Shown: in pieces, positions 34,808 through 42,730 of the stretch
Position numbering within the stretch: the stretch's first letter is position 1
How the letters are laid out: every line of letters begins with the position of its first letter
Notes under the pieces: model-generated
Database searches by the model: none
Told to the model about the DNA's origin: nothing
The model's input: only the letters and a program-made list of their open reading frames with translations
Assembly (NCBI GenBank): GCA_905201505.1
Contig: CAJKOJ010000008.1
Coordinates: forward strand, 1 to 46,034
DNA length: 46,034 nt
Direction of reading: 5' to 3'
Origin: an uncultured Eubacteriales bacterium
GTDB taxonomy: Bacteria > Bacillota > Clostridia > Lachnospirales > CAG-274
Position numbers and translations under genes: made by a program

Positions 34808-34844
34808 AAGCCGCTGTATAATGTAGTTATACAGCGGCTTATTT
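34808..34844 (+). terminator. Terminator of the antiporter gene
   Basis: Perfect 13-bp stem AAGCCGCTGTATA / TATACAGCGGCTT with a 7-nt loop and an ATTT tail. Confidence 0.85.
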
Positions 34845-34938
34845 AAAAAAAATGAAGAGTTTTGATATATAATGCAGAATTATTTTATAAAAGTTATTCC
34901 GTGGGAGTACATTTGTCCGTCAATAGTGGAAATGCCTA

Positions 34939-34968
34939 TTGACATAATGGCATATTATGTATTATAAT
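34939..34968 (+). promoter_or_regulatory. Promoter of serC with two inverted repeats
   Basis: Consensus -35 and -10: TTGACA, 18 bp, TATAAT. The inverted repeat GTCAATAG / CTATTGAC (34919-34943) covers the -35, and CATAAT-GGCAT-ATTATG (34943-34959) fills the spacer. Both could bind a repressor. No known riboswitch fold was seen in the leader. Confidence 0.7.
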
Positions 34969-35023
34969 TAAACATAGGTTATTTTTTGGGTAACCGTTTA
35001 TTTGAAAATGGAGGATGAAAGAA

Positions 35024-36103
35024 ATGGAAAGAGTTTACAATTTCTCAGCAGGTCCATCAATGTTACCTCTTGAGGTGCTTGAACAGGCTCAGAAGGAGAT
35101 GCTTAACTTTAACGGTTCGGGTATGTCTGTAATGGAGATGAGCCATCGTTCCAAGTGGTTTGATGATATAATCAAAGAGGCTGAGGCAGATTTAAGAGAG
35201 CTTATGCACATACCTGAAAACTACAAGGTTATGTTTTTACAGGGCGGCGGCTCGACTCAGTTTGCTATGATTCCTTTAAACCTTATGGTTAAGGGTTCCT
35301 GCGATTTAGTAAACACAGGTCAGTGGTCAAAGAAAGCTATGCAGGAGGCAAAGAAGTTCGGCAAGGTTAATGTAGTTGCTTCTTCTGAGGATAAGGTATT
35401 TAACTATATTCCTGCTTTAGATAAGTCCACATTTAATCCTGATGCTGACTATTTCTATATTACATATAACAATACAATTTACGGTACAAGATATACTGAA
35501 TTGCCTGACACAGGCAATGTACCTCTCGTTGCTGACCTTTCAAGTATGATTATGTCAGAGGATATTGATATTACTAAGTTTGGTCTTGCTTTTGCAGGAG
35601 CACAGAAGAATATCGGTCCTGCAGGTGTTACAGTAGTAATAATGAGAGAGGACTTAATCGGTAAGGCTAAGGCTGAGTGTCCGACTATGCTTGATTATAA
35701 AATTCATGCTGACGCTGATTCACTTTATAACACACCGCCATGCTATGCTATATATGTAGCAGGTCTTGTGTTTAAGTGGCTTAAGAAGATGGGCGGAGTT
35801 AAGGAAATGCAGAAATACAATGAAGAAAAAGCTGCAGTTCTTTATGACTTCCTTGACAATTCAATGATGTTCAGAGGTACAGTTATACCAAAGGACAGAA
35901 GTTTAATGAATGTTCCATTTGTTACTGATGATGATGAACTTAATGCTAAGTTTATAAAAGAAGCAACTGCAAAGGGTTTTGTAAACCTTAAGGGTCACAG
36001 AACAGTAGGCGGTATGAGAGCAAGTATTTACAATGCAATGCCTATTGAAGGTGTTAAGGCTCTTGTTGAATTTATGAAGAAGTTTGAAACTGAAAACAAG
36101 TAA
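35024..36103 (+). CDS. serC: Phosphoserine aminotransferase
   Basis: 359 residues from the ATG at 35024; the ATG at 35015 abuts GGAGG and is less likely. SerC converts 3-phosphohydroxypyruvate and glutamate to phosphoserine with PLP. Motifs are YNFSAGPSMLPLEVLEQAQ, MSVMEMSHRS, FLQGGGSTQFAMIP and FAGAQKNIGPAGVTVVI (Schiff-base Lys). The C-terminal GHRTVGGMRASIYNAMP is the family ending. The 85-bp gap to serA holds a weak terminator, so serA may be read partly by readthrough. The phosphatase serB is not nearby. Confidence 0.97.
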   Translation: MERVYNFSAGPSMLPLEVLEQAQKEMLNFNGSGMSVMEMSHRSKWFDDIIKEAEADLRELMHIPENYKVMFLQGGGSTQFAMIPLNLMVKGSCDLVNTGQWSKKAMQEAKKFGKVNVVASSEDKVFNYIPALDKSTFNPDADYFYITYNNTIYGTRYTELPDTGNVPLVADLSSMIMSEDIDITKFGLAFAGAQKNIGPAGVTVVIMREDLIGKAKAECPTMLDYKIHADADSLYNTPPCYAIYVAGLVFKWLKKMGGVKEMQKYNEEKAAVLYDFLDNSMMFRGTVIPKDRSLMNVPFVTDDDELNAKFIKEATAKGFVNLKGHRTVGGMRASIYNAMPIEGVKALVEFMKKFETENK

Positions 36104-36125
36104 TTTGCAGTTTAATGTAATAAAG

Positions 36126-36152
36126 AGGTCGGCTTTTAAGTCGACCTTATTT
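36126..36152 (+). terminator. Weak terminator or attenuating hairpin between serC and serA
   Basis: 9-bp stem with one G-T pair (AGGTCGGCT / AGTCGACCT), loop TTTA, then TATTTT. Confidence 0.55.
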
Positions 36153-36194
36153 TAAAAGCTGTTATATAAATTATGAAATGAAAGGTGAATGAAT

Positions 36195-37328
36195 ATGTAT
36201 AACGTATTGACTTTAAATAAGATTTCTAAGGTTGGTCTTTCAAGACTTACTGATAATTATAATGTAGCTGATGATATGGCAAATCCTGACGCTATACTTT
36301 TAAGAAGTTTTAAAATGCATGATATGGAACTTCCTGAAAGTTTAAAGGCTGTTGCAAGATGCGGTGCAGGTGTAAACAACATTCCTTTGGATAAGTGTGC
36401 TGATAAAGGTATTGTTGTATTTAACACTCCCGGTGCAAATGCAAATGCCGTTAAAGAGCTTGTGCTGACAGGTCTTCTCTTAACAAGCAGAAATATTGTA
36501 GGTGCATATAAGTGGGCTCAGAGCCTTGAGGGTGAAGAGGGTATTGCTGCTAAGGTTGAAAAGGGTAAGTCTAACTTTGCAGGACCTGAAATCAAGGGCA
36601 AGACTTTAGGTATTGTAGGTCTTGGTGCTATAGGTGTGCTTGTTGCTAATGCTGCTGTTGCTCTTGGTATGGAAGTAATCGGATATGACCCTTATTTCTC
36701 TGTAAAGAATGCTTTGGCTCTTGACAGCAGAGTTAAGTTTACTCCAAATCTTGATGATATTTATGCAGTGTCTGATTATATCACTGTTCACGTACCTGCA
36801 ACACCTGAAACTACTAATATGATTAACAATGAAAGTCTTGCTAAGTGTAAGGACGGTGTAAGAATTCTTAACTTTGCAAGAAATGAGCTTGTAGATGTTG
36901 ATGCAATAAAGGCAGGACTTGAAAGCGGAAAGGTAAGCTATTATGCTACCGACTTCCCAAATGAAAAGACTGTAGGCGTTGAGGGAATTATTACACTTCC
37001 TCACCTTGGTGCATCTACTCCTGAGGCTGAGGATAATTGTGCCGCAATGGCTGCTGAAGAAATGATGGAATACCTTGAAAAGGGTAATATTGTAAATTCA
37101 GTAAACTATCCTGCTGTGTCTGCTCCTATGGTTGCAGGCTGTGAAAGACTTTGTGTTCTTTCAAAGGCTGATGCTATGGACGATGTAAAGGCATCTATAA
37201 CAGGTGCTGAACAGTTTACAGCTAAGACAAGAGGTGATTATGGCTATACTATAGCTGATGTTAAGAGTGCTGATGCGGATAAGGTTAAGTCTGTTAACGG
37301 TGTATTGGGAGTAAGAGTAATTAAGTAA
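36195..37328 (+). CDS. serA: D-3-phosphoglycerate dehydrogenase
   Basis: 377 residues, starting at the ATG at 36195 with AAAGGTG seven bases upstream. It oxidises 3-phosphoglycerate, the first step of serine synthesis. AVARCGAGVNNIP, the NAD motif LGIVGLGAIG, LNFARNELVD (catalytic Arg) and LPHLGASTPEAEDN (His) are intact. After the catalytic domains comes a ~60-residue tail (CVLSKADAMDDVKASITGAE to the end) that looks like a short ACT domain. It lacks the intervening domain of long SerA forms, so serine feedback may be absent or different. Confidence 0.95.
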   Translation: MYNVLTLNKISKVGLSRLTDNYNVADDMANPDAILLRSFKMHDMELPESLKAVARCGAGVNNIPLDKCADKGIVVFNTPGANANAVKELVLTGLLLTSRNIVGAYKWAQSLEGEEGIAAKVEKGKSNFAGPEIKGKTLGIVGLGAIGVLVANAAVALGMEVIGYDPYFSVKNALALDSRVKFTPNLDDIYAVSDYITVHVPATPETTNMINNESLAKCKDGVRILNFARNELVDVDAIKAGLESGKVSYYATDFPNEKTVGVEGIITLPHLGASTPEAEDNCAAMAAEEMMEYLEKGNIVNSVNYPAVSAPMVAGCERLCVLSKADAMDDVKASITGAEQFTAKTRGDYGYTIADVKSADADKVKSVNGVLGVRVIK

Positions 37329-37344
37329 TAAAATTAAGATTAAG

Positions 37345-37373
37345 CCGTCTGCTTAAGAGCAGGCGGTTTTTTT
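37345..37373 (+). terminator. Terminator of serA
   Basis: 8-bp stem with one G-T pair (CCGTCTGC / GCAGGCGG), 6-nt loop and seven T residues. Confidence 0.88.
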
Positions 37374-37386
37374 AGCAGGAGGAAGT

Positions 37387-38412
37387 ATGCTACATTTTGA
37401 CAGTGATTATATGGAGGGGTGTCACCCTAAAATACTTGAGAGATTGTGCAGGATAAACTTTGAAAAAAATACAGGCTATGGTTCTGACAAATACAGTGAA
37501 AGTGCAAGAAATAAGATATTGTCTGCCTGCGGACTTGAAAATGGCGAAGTTTACTTTCTTACAGGAGGAACACAGACTAATGCTGTAGTTATCTCTTCTG
37601 TTTTGAAAAGTTATGAAGGAGTTATTGCGGCAGACAGCGGACATATAAGTGTTCACGAAGCAGGGGCAGTTGAATATACAGGACATAAGGTTTTGACAAT
37701 TCCCAATAATGAGGGGAAAATAGAAGCAGGGGTACTGAAAAAGTATTTGAAGAATTTCTACAGTGACGGAAATCACGAACATATGGTTTGCCCCGGAATG
37801 GTATACATATCTTTTCCTACTGAGTATGGTACACTTTATACTGCACAGGAGCTGAAAGATATACACAGTGTGTGCAAGAAATATAATATTCCTCTTTTTA
37901 TAGACGGAGCAAGGCTTGGATACGGGATTATGTCTATGGAAAATGATGTTACACTTGAATACATAGCACATAATTGTGATGTGTTTTATATAGGAGGAAC
38001 TAAAGTTGGTGCTATGTTTGGGGAAGCTGTTGTTATTCCTGAAAAAGGATTTATTCCGCACTTTTTCACTATAATTAAGCAGCATGGTGCTTTACTAGCA
38101 AAGGGATGGATTGCAGGTATTCAGTTTGATACACTCTTTACAGACAATACGTACTTTGAAATTGCAAAAAATGCTGTGGATATGGCAGAAAAGCTGAAAA
38201 AGATATTTGTTGAAAAGGGGTATAAGCTCTATATTAATTCGCCTACAAATCAGATATTTGTTATACTTGCTGATAATAAGATGAGGGAGTTAAGTAAAAG
38301 TGTGTCCTTTAGCTTTTGGGAAAAGTATGATGAGGAAAATACTGTAGTAAGGTTTGCAACTAGCTGGGCGACAAGTGAGATCGATATAGATAAACTTTCG
38401 GACCTGCTATAA
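37387..38412 (+). CDS. ltaA: Low-specificity L-threonine aldolase
   Basis: 341 residues, PLP fold type I. It splits threonine to glycine and acetaldehyde and can run as a beta-hydroxy amino acid aldolase. FDSDYMEGCHPKILERL opens the protein, LTGGTQTNAVVISSVL and SFPTEYGTLYTAQEL follow, and FYIGGTKVGAMFGEAVV holds the cofactor lysine. The ribosome site is AGGAGGAAG. It lies only 14 bp after the serA terminator. With serC and serA it forms a serine/glycine supply cluster, probably partly by readthrough. Confidence 0.9.
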   Translation: MLHFDSDYMEGCHPKILERLCRINFEKNTGYGSDKYSESARNKILSACGLENGEVYFLTGGTQTNAVVISSVLKSYEGVIAADSGHISVHEAGAVEYTGHKVLTIPNNEGKIEAGVLKKYLKNFYSDGNHEHMVCPGMVYISFPTEYGTLYTAQELKDIHSVCKKYNIPLFIDGARLGYGIMSMENDVTLEYIAHNCDVFYIGGTKVGAMFGEAVVIPEKGFIPHFFTIIKQHGALLAKGWIAGIQFDTLFTDNTYFEIAKNAVDMAEKLKKIFVEKGYKLYINSPTNQIFVILADNKMRELSKSVSFSFWEKYDEENTVVRFATSWATSEIDIDKLSDLL

Positions 38413-38426
38413 AAAGTAATATAACT

Positions 38427-38482
38427 AAGGAGAGCCGGTTAAAAAATAACAATTTATAGTTATTTTTTAACCGGCTCCTTTT
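38427..38482. terminator. Bidirectional terminator between ltaA and the HPr-like gene
   Basis: A long stem (GCCGGTTAAAAAATAAC and its complement, extended by GGA/TCC past a 2-nt bulge) with flanking AAGG and CCTTTTT, between convergent genes. Confidence 0.88.
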
Positions 38483-38505
38483 TATAGTTTGATTTGCAAT
38501 ATTAA

Positions 38506-38739
38506 TTATTCAATTACATATTTGATTAATGCAGACTTAACAGCATCAAATTCAGAATCATCGTGAACATCGAGACGAAGAACTGAGCTTACGTCTAATG
38601 AGAAGATACCCATAATAGACTTAGCATCTACAACGTATCTGTTTGAAGCTAAATCAAAATCACCGTCAAATGTGTTTATTACGTTTACGAAATCCTTTAC
38701 CTTGTCGATAGAATCTAATTTAATATTTAATGACTTCAT
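38506..38739 (-). CDS. HPr-like protein without the phosphorylatable histidine
   Basis: 77 residues, HPr size and fold pattern. The block AKSIMGIFSLDVSS matches the HPr regulatory region, with Ser41 at the place of HPr Ser46. The segment that should be G-I-H-A-R-P reads LDSIDKVKDF, so the His15 that carries phosphate in the sugar phosphotransferase system is absent, as is its Arg17. It cannot be a normal PTS carrier. It may work like the Bacillus protein Crh, which keeps only the serine site, or have another role. GGGAGG precedes the start and it has its own promoter. Single-gene unit. Confidence 0.85.
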   Translation of the reverse strand: MKSLNIKLDSIDKVKDFVNVINTFDGDFDLASNRYVVDAKSIMGIFSLDVSSVLRLDVHDDSEFDAVKSALIKYVIE

Positions 38740-38796
38740 TTAATGTTACCTCCCTTTATTTGTCAGCCTTTCAGGCTATCTTTTTGTTACAAGTCT

Positions 38797-38825
38797 ATAA
38801 TAACTGTAATTTGGGTTTTTGTCAA
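38797..38825 (-). promoter_or_regulatory. Promoter of the HPr-like gene
   Basis: Minus strand: TTGACA, 17 bp, TATTAT, about 58 bp upstream of the start codon. Near-consensus, so probably strong. Confidence 0.7.
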
Positions 38826-39043
38826 ATATATTTTTTTAATGTTAAAATTGTAGATAATAAACAAATGAAATTATAAAATTTATAATTTATTGTTTAATTT
38901 GCTGAGAAAATCATATAATGTTAACAAAAAAGTAATATAAGACAATTAAAACAATTTGTTTTAGTAAGACTATACAAATTTAGAAACCTATTTTTGGTAA
39001 AATATTACAAAAAATATTTGTCCGAAAAAATTGATTATTATTT
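38826..39043. other. AT-rich gap without a visible gene
   Basis: Between the HPr-like promoter and the next gene I see no reading frame or RNA. The only structure is a 21-bp palindrome, AAATTATAAA-A-TTTATAATTT at 38868-38888, which may be chance in such AT-rich DNA or a weak terminator for the minus-strand gene at 39044. It marks the start of the accessory segment. Confidence 0.4.
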
Positions 39044-39337
39044 TCATTTAATATGCTGAAGATATTCAAGTAAGTTTTTTGTCAAATATATTCCTGCGAT
39101 AAAACCTGCAAGTTCATTTTCCAATGAAGCTTTGGCAAAAAAATCATTTAATTCAGACGACTGTTCTTCCGTTAAGACTTTATTAAAAAATAATTGTTCT
39201 GTTTTATAGAAGAAATCTTTCTCTAAGTTCTGTGCACTTTCTGATATGGGAATGATTTTATTATCCTTTAGAAAAAAATAGACTTCTCTTATTAATTCTT
39301 TGTAATTTCCGAGTTTTAATTCTTGGTAATCTTTCAT
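39044..39337 (-). CDS. Small helical protein of unknown function
   Basis: 97 residues, mostly helical and charged (LKLGNYKELIREVYFFLKDN, ESAQNLEKDFFYKTEQLFF, LENELAGFIAGIYLTKNLLE). No signal peptide and no known motif. Size, acidic helices and the closing F-I-x-G-x-x-L-x pattern recall small Clostridia proteins often found in mobile elements (DUF6809-like), but that is only an impression. GGGAGG precedes the ATG. It lies 62 bp after the ribbon-helix-helix gene on the same strand and is probably co-transcribed with it. Confidence 0.65.
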   Translation of the reverse strand: MKDYQELKLGNYKELIREVYFFLKDNKIIPISESAQNLEKDFFYKTEQLFFNKVLTEEQSSELNDFFAKASLENELAGFIAGIYLTKNLLEYLQHIK

Positions 39338-39399
39338 TAAAAACCTCCCTAACGTTCAAATTTTATTAAAAAGGAAATATAAATATGTAATAGAGTTAT

Positions 39400-39591
39400 T
39401 TAAATATAAATTTCTTCTTCAGTTAATAGAATTTCTCCGTTTTCCTTTTCGTATATCTTAATTTTTTGATTAATTAAATGTTCAATTAAATTTGAAACAG
39501 AACGATTATCATCAATTGCTATTTTCTTTAATTTTGCATAGGTTACAGGTTTAAGTCTCATAGTTGTTTGTATTTTAAGTACTGGCATCAT
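39400..39591 (-). CDS. Ribbon-helix-helix DNA-binding protein
   Basis: 63 residues. The beta-strand LKIQTTMRLKPVTYAKLKKI, then DDNRSVSNLIEHLINQKI, is the Arc/CopG ribbon-helix-helix pattern: the strand reads the DNA major groove and two helices dimerise. A short acidic tail follows. Such proteins repress their own operon or act as antitoxins. The AAAGGAATG site and an ATGA overlap with the upstream broken frame suggest translational coupling. The palindrome at 39770-39787 is a possible target. It may also start at the second ATG. Confidence 0.75.
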   Translation of the reverse strand: MMPVLKIQTTMRLKPVTYAKLKKIAIDDNRSVSNLIEHLINQKIKIYEKENGEILLTEEEIYI

Positions 39592-39723
39592 ATCATTCCT
39601 TTGTATATACTCTTATTACTTTTATTGTGTAATACTGCATTGAGAAAATTTTGTGTTAATGTTTCCGATAATTCTTTGTAAGTTCCAGTTTTAAGTTTTT
39701 AAGGATACTTTGGTTGTACTCAT
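39588..39723 (-). pseudogene. Frameshifted small gene upstream of the ribbon-helix-helix gene
   Basis: An ATG at 39723 with a good GGGGAG site opens MSTTKVSLKT and then meets a stop. In the +1 frame the sequence continues LKTGTYKELSETLTQNFLNA and runs to a TGA that overlaps the next gene's ATG (ATGA). The stretch LKTGTYKEL resembles LKLGNYKEL in the 97-residue protein. The distance is 3n+1 bases, so one inserted base would explain it. It may be a decayed relative, a sequencing error or real frameshifting. Confidence 0.4.
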
Positions 39724-39769
39724 AATTATACTCCCCAAAAAATAGTATACTAGAATTTGAGCTTATTGG

Positions 39770-39787
39770 TATACGCTCTAGCGTATA
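39770..39787. promoter_or_regulatory. Palindrome TATACGCT-CT-AGCGTATA upstream of the small cluster
   Basis: Perfect 8-bp arms with a 2-bp centre. A 10-bp palindrome TAGTATACTA follows at 39743-39752, and AGTATACT recurs at 39894-39901 near the start of the methylase transcript. Candidate operator for the ribbon-helix-helix protein. It lies in the 201-bp divergent gap before the methylase gene, which otherwise holds only the methylase promoter. Confidence 0.45.
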
Positions 39788-39854
39788 AATTATTGTTTTT
39801 ACTTTTTAAACTAATCTGTTTTCTTAAATATTTACTTAATATGCTAGTTACCTA

Positions 39855-39883
39855 TTGAATAAAAGGTGTTTTTTTGGTATTAT
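39855..39883 (+). promoter_or_regulatory. Promoter of the restriction-modification operon
   Basis: TTGAAT, 17 bp, TATTAT, about 42 bp before the methylase start. Confidence 0.6.
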
Positions 39884-39924
39884 AAAATATATAAGTATAC
39901 TCAAATGAAAGCGAGGGTAACCTG

Positions 39925-40773
39925 ATGACCCCTGTATTAAAATATCGTGGCGGCAAATCGCGTGAGATACCACATTTTCTTAAATATATACCAGATGATT
40001 TCAATAGGTACATTGAGCCATTTTTAGGTGGCGGGGCTGTTTATTTCTATCTTGAACCTAATAATGCTATATTGAACGATGTGAACGAGAGACTCATTAA
40101 ATTTTACTTGCAACTTAAAAATCAATATTCTCTTATGAGGCAACAGCTTGATGAGATACAACAAATTTATGAACAAAATCAAATGATATATAAAAGATTA
40201 AAAGAAGAAAATCCTGATGAAAGAGTTCCAAATGGAAATGAGGAATTGTACTATAATATGCGTAAATTATTTAATCATCCGGATGATACATATTTGGACG
40301 GTGTTTTGTATTTCTTTATAAACAAGACGGCATATTCAGGAATGATACGTTATAATAACAGCGGTGAATACAATGTGCCGTTTGGACGTTATCCTAACTT
40401 TAATACTCGTTTGATTACACAACAGCATAGTGATTTGCTGCAAAGAGCAGAAATATTCAACTATGATTATAGTAAAGTATTTGAAATGGCACAAGGCGAT
40501 GATTTTGTTTTTTTAGACCCTCCTTATGATTGTGTTTTCAATGATTATGGAAATATTGATATGATGAACGGATTTGATGAAGCTGAACATCGCCGATTAG
40601 CTGCTGATTTCAGAAATTTACCTTGTAGAGCTCTAATGGTTATAGGCAAAACTCCATTGACAGAGGAACTATATGGTGACTATATTTGTGATGAGTATTA
40701 TAAAAACTACACTGTTAATATAAGAAATCGTTTTAAAAATGATAAAATACACATAGTTGTGAAAAACTATTAG
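39925..40773 (+). CDS. dam: Dam-like adenine-N6 DNA methyltransferase (D12 class)
   Basis: 282 residues, the normal length for Dam/DpnM-type enzymes. KYRGGKSREIP opens the protein. The S-adenosylmethionine motif is PFLGGGAV (residues 32-39) and the catalytic motif DPPY is at 198-201 (FLDPPYDC). The order, AdoMet motif first, is the alpha class, which usually methylates GATC-containing sites. It lies 15 bp before the AlwI-type endonuclease gene. AlwI enzymes cut near GGATC, a site protected by GATC methylation, so one GATC methylase can guard both strands. The specificity is inferred, not read. Confidence 0.9.
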   Translation: MTPVLKYRGGKSREIPHFLKYIPDDFNRYIEPFLGGGAVYFYLEPNNAILNDVNERLIKFYLQLKNQYSLMRQQLDEIQQIYEQNQMIYKRLKEENPDERVPNGNEELYYNMRKLFNHPDDTYLDGVLYFFINKTAYSGMIRYNNSGEYNVPFGRYPNFNTRLITQQHSDLLQRAEIFNYDYSKVFEMAQGDDFVFLDPPYDCVFNDYGNIDMMNGFDEAEHRRLAADFRNLPCRALMVIGKTPLTEELYGDYICDEYYKNYTVNIRNRFKNDKIHIVVKNY

Positions 40774-40788
40774 AGGGGAGGTTATTAT

Positions 40789-42471
40789 ATGGCAAAGCTT
40801 AATAACAAGTTTCTGTTTTTTACAACTTCACCTCGTACACCTGCAAAAATGATACCTGAAATTCAATTATTGTGTGAAAAATTTTCAGGTAAGAAATGGG
40901 ACAAGGAAAACCAAAGGGAATTTTCTCGTTGTTTGAAATTTTCTCCGTTTTTTAAAGGAGAGACGTCAAAAAAAGAAAGTGATTTTAGTGCACGAGATAG
41001 AATTACTCGTGCACCAAAATCTCTTGGATTTGTTAATTTAAAGCCTTGTATTGAATTAACGGAGGCAGGTCAGGCACTGTTATCAGGAAAACGAATACAA
41101 GAAGTTTTTTTAAGGCAGTTGCTGAAATTTCAACTTCCGTCACCATATCATACTAAAAATGAAAAAAATACAGAAACTTTTTATGTTAAACCTTATTTGG
41201 AAATTATGAGATTAGTGTATGAGTTGGAATATCTTACATTTGATGAGTTGAAAATTTTTGCAATTCAAATTACAGACTATCATAAGTATGAAGATGTTAA
41301 AGCGAAAATTATACATTTTAGACAAGAAAAGGAACAGCACAAGGGTGAATATAAACGATTTGTAAATGAAATTTGGACAAATACCGTTTTAGAAATATAC
41401 AGTGAAGAAATAGCGGCAGGGGAGACAAAAACAAGAGAAACAAGAGATACAGGTATTGTAAAATTTGTAAAAACCAAAAAGGGAACTATGCGTGACTATG
41501 CGGATGCTTGTTTTCGCTATATAAGGTATACCGAACTATTTGTTTTCAGTGGGCACTCTATTTGTGTTGCAGAAGATAAAGTAAAAGATGTTAAATATAT
41601 TTTGTCCTCTATAGACCGTAACCCTGTTTTTATAAATGATGTCAACCAATATAAGTCATATTTGTTTTCTGCAAATAACCCTGTTTTATATGCAGATAAT
41701 AAAGACAACCTTGTTGAATTTATTATGAGTATCAGTGATCATACAAAACAGGAATTAAATGATTTAGATATAGAAAGTTTAAAGGATTTACGCGATGAAA
41801 TTATAGCATATAATAAGGAATCTATTATTCATGAGCAAGTAGCGGAAATTAAGTCTTATGCCTTGTATTCAGAGATAATTAACACATTTAATGGAATAGT
41901 GTCAAAAGAATACTATGATGCACCATTAATGTTTGAATATAATACATGGAGAGCAATGACAATGCTTGACGGCGGAGATATTAAAGGAAATTTTAAATTT
42001 GATGATATGGGCGGACCAATTTCTACTGCTTCAGGAAATATGCCTGATATTGAGTGCGATTATGACGAATATTCCTTGTCTGTAGAAGTAACATTGCAAT
42101 CAGGGCAAAGGCAGTATGAAACAGAGGGAGAACCGGTAGCAAGACACTATGGTCAGTTAAAAAAGAAATCAGGAAAAGATACATATTGTCTATTTATTGC
42201 ACCAAAGATAAATGAGGCAACATTAGCACATTTTTATGGGTTAAATCATTTGCCGATTGCACTATATGGGGGAAAGTCAAAAATTGTCCCACTTGAGCTG
42301 AACCAGTTTATACACCTTGTTAAAAATTCATATAACTACAGAACACAGCCTACACCTGCTGATGTTCGACGTTTTCTTGATTTAGCCATTGAACAAGGAG
42401 AAATGGCGACAGATGAAAATGATTGGAAGGTTAGAATACAAAATTGTATTGAAACTTGGTTAGTCTCTTAA
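40789..42471 (+). CDS. AlwI-family type II (IIS) restriction endonuclease
   Basis: 560 residues. The N-terminus (FLFFTTSPRTPAKMIPEIQL, then GKKWDKENQREFSRCL) and the RAPKSLGFVNLKP block are those of the AlwI endonuclease family, which cuts outside an asymmetric site (GGATC for AlwI itself). The C-terminal half, MPDIECDYDEYSLSVEVTLQ with KKKSGKDTYCLFIAPKINE, probably holds the acidic active site of the PD-(D/E)xK type; the exact catalytic residues are my guess. AGGGGAGG precedes the ATG. It forms a two-gene operon with the methylase and ends at a terminator at 42584. No control protein gene was found. Confidence 0.88.
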   Translation: MAKLNNKFLFFTTSPRTPAKMIPEIQLLCEKFSGKKWDKENQREFSRCLKFSPFFKGETSKKESDFSARDRITRAPKSLGFVNLKPCIELTEAGQALLSGKRIQEVFLRQLLKFQLPSPYHTKNEKNTETFYVKPYLEIMRLVYELEYLTFDELKIFAIQITDYHKYEDVKAKIIHFRQEKEQHKGEYKRFVNEIWTNTVLEIYSEEIAAGETKTRETRDTGIVKFVKTKKGTMRDYADACFRYIRYTELFVFSGHSICVAEDKVKDVKYILSSIDRNPVFINDVNQYKSYLFSANNPVLYADNKDNLVEFIMSISDHTKQELNDLDIESLKDLRDEIIAYNKESIIHEQVAEIKSYALYSEIINTFNGIVSKEYYDAPLMFEYNTWRAMTMLDGGDIKGNFKFDDMGGPISTASGNMPDIECDYDEYSLSVEVTLQSGQRQYETEGEPVARHYGQLKKKSGKDTYCLFIAPKINEATLAHFYGLNHLPIALYGGKSKIVPLELNQFIHLVKNSYNYRTQPTPADVRRFLDLAIEQGEMATDENDWKVRIQNCIETWLVS

Positions 42472-42583
42472 TAATGTATAAATTATTTGTATATTGTTGA
42501 TGCTGATAGACAGAGGGTATAAGCTATAACTGTTTACGATTTTAAACATTACAAAAATTTTATTATAATTTTTAAATTAAATG

Positions 42584-42617
42584 ACAGCAAAGGGAAGATA
42601 TCCTTTGCTGTTTTTTT
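42584..42617 (+). terminator. Terminator of the restriction-modification operon
   Basis: 10-bp stem ACAGCAAAGG / CCTTTGCTGT followed by T residues. The 309-bp gap holding it also contains the abiE repeats and promoter. Confidence 0.88.
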
Positions 42618-42653
42618 ATAAAGTTATAAATAAGTTGAAAGATTTTTATACTT

Positions 42654-42689
42654 AACCACCCAATTGACGAATTAAAAAGGGGTGATTTA
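42654..42689 (+). repeat. abiE operator-like repeat 1
   Basis: 36-bp unit beginning AACCACCCAATTGACGAATT and ending GGGGTGATTTA. Within it ACCACCC and GGGTGAT form imperfect inverted arms. It lies 6 bp upstream of the -35 of the abiE promoter. Confidence 0.8.
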
Positions 42690-42695
42690 CTATTA

Positions 42696-42724
42696 TTGAC
42701 TTTGAATAATAAATTGTATATAAT
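42696..42724 (+). promoter_or_regulatory. Promoter of the abiE operon
   Basis: TTGACT, exactly 17 bp, TATAAT, placed between the two 36-bp repeats (6 bp from each). Confidence 0.75.
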
Positions 42725-42730
42725 ATAGTA

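Noticed and set aside
34845..35014. Glycine or other amino-acid riboswitch before serC
   Set aside because: The visible hairpins overlap the -35 and -10 region, upstream of the likely transcript start, so they cannot be part of the RNA leader.
37390..38085. 231-codon open frame antisense to threonine aldolase
   Set aside because: Long only because of codon bias in the sense gene; no ribosome site and no recognisable domain, while the sense frame has complete aldolase motifs.
38868..38888. 21-bp AT-only palindrome as an origin or operator
   Set aside because: Made of A and T apart from nothing else, in a very AT-rich gap; a chance match is likely and no partner copy was found.
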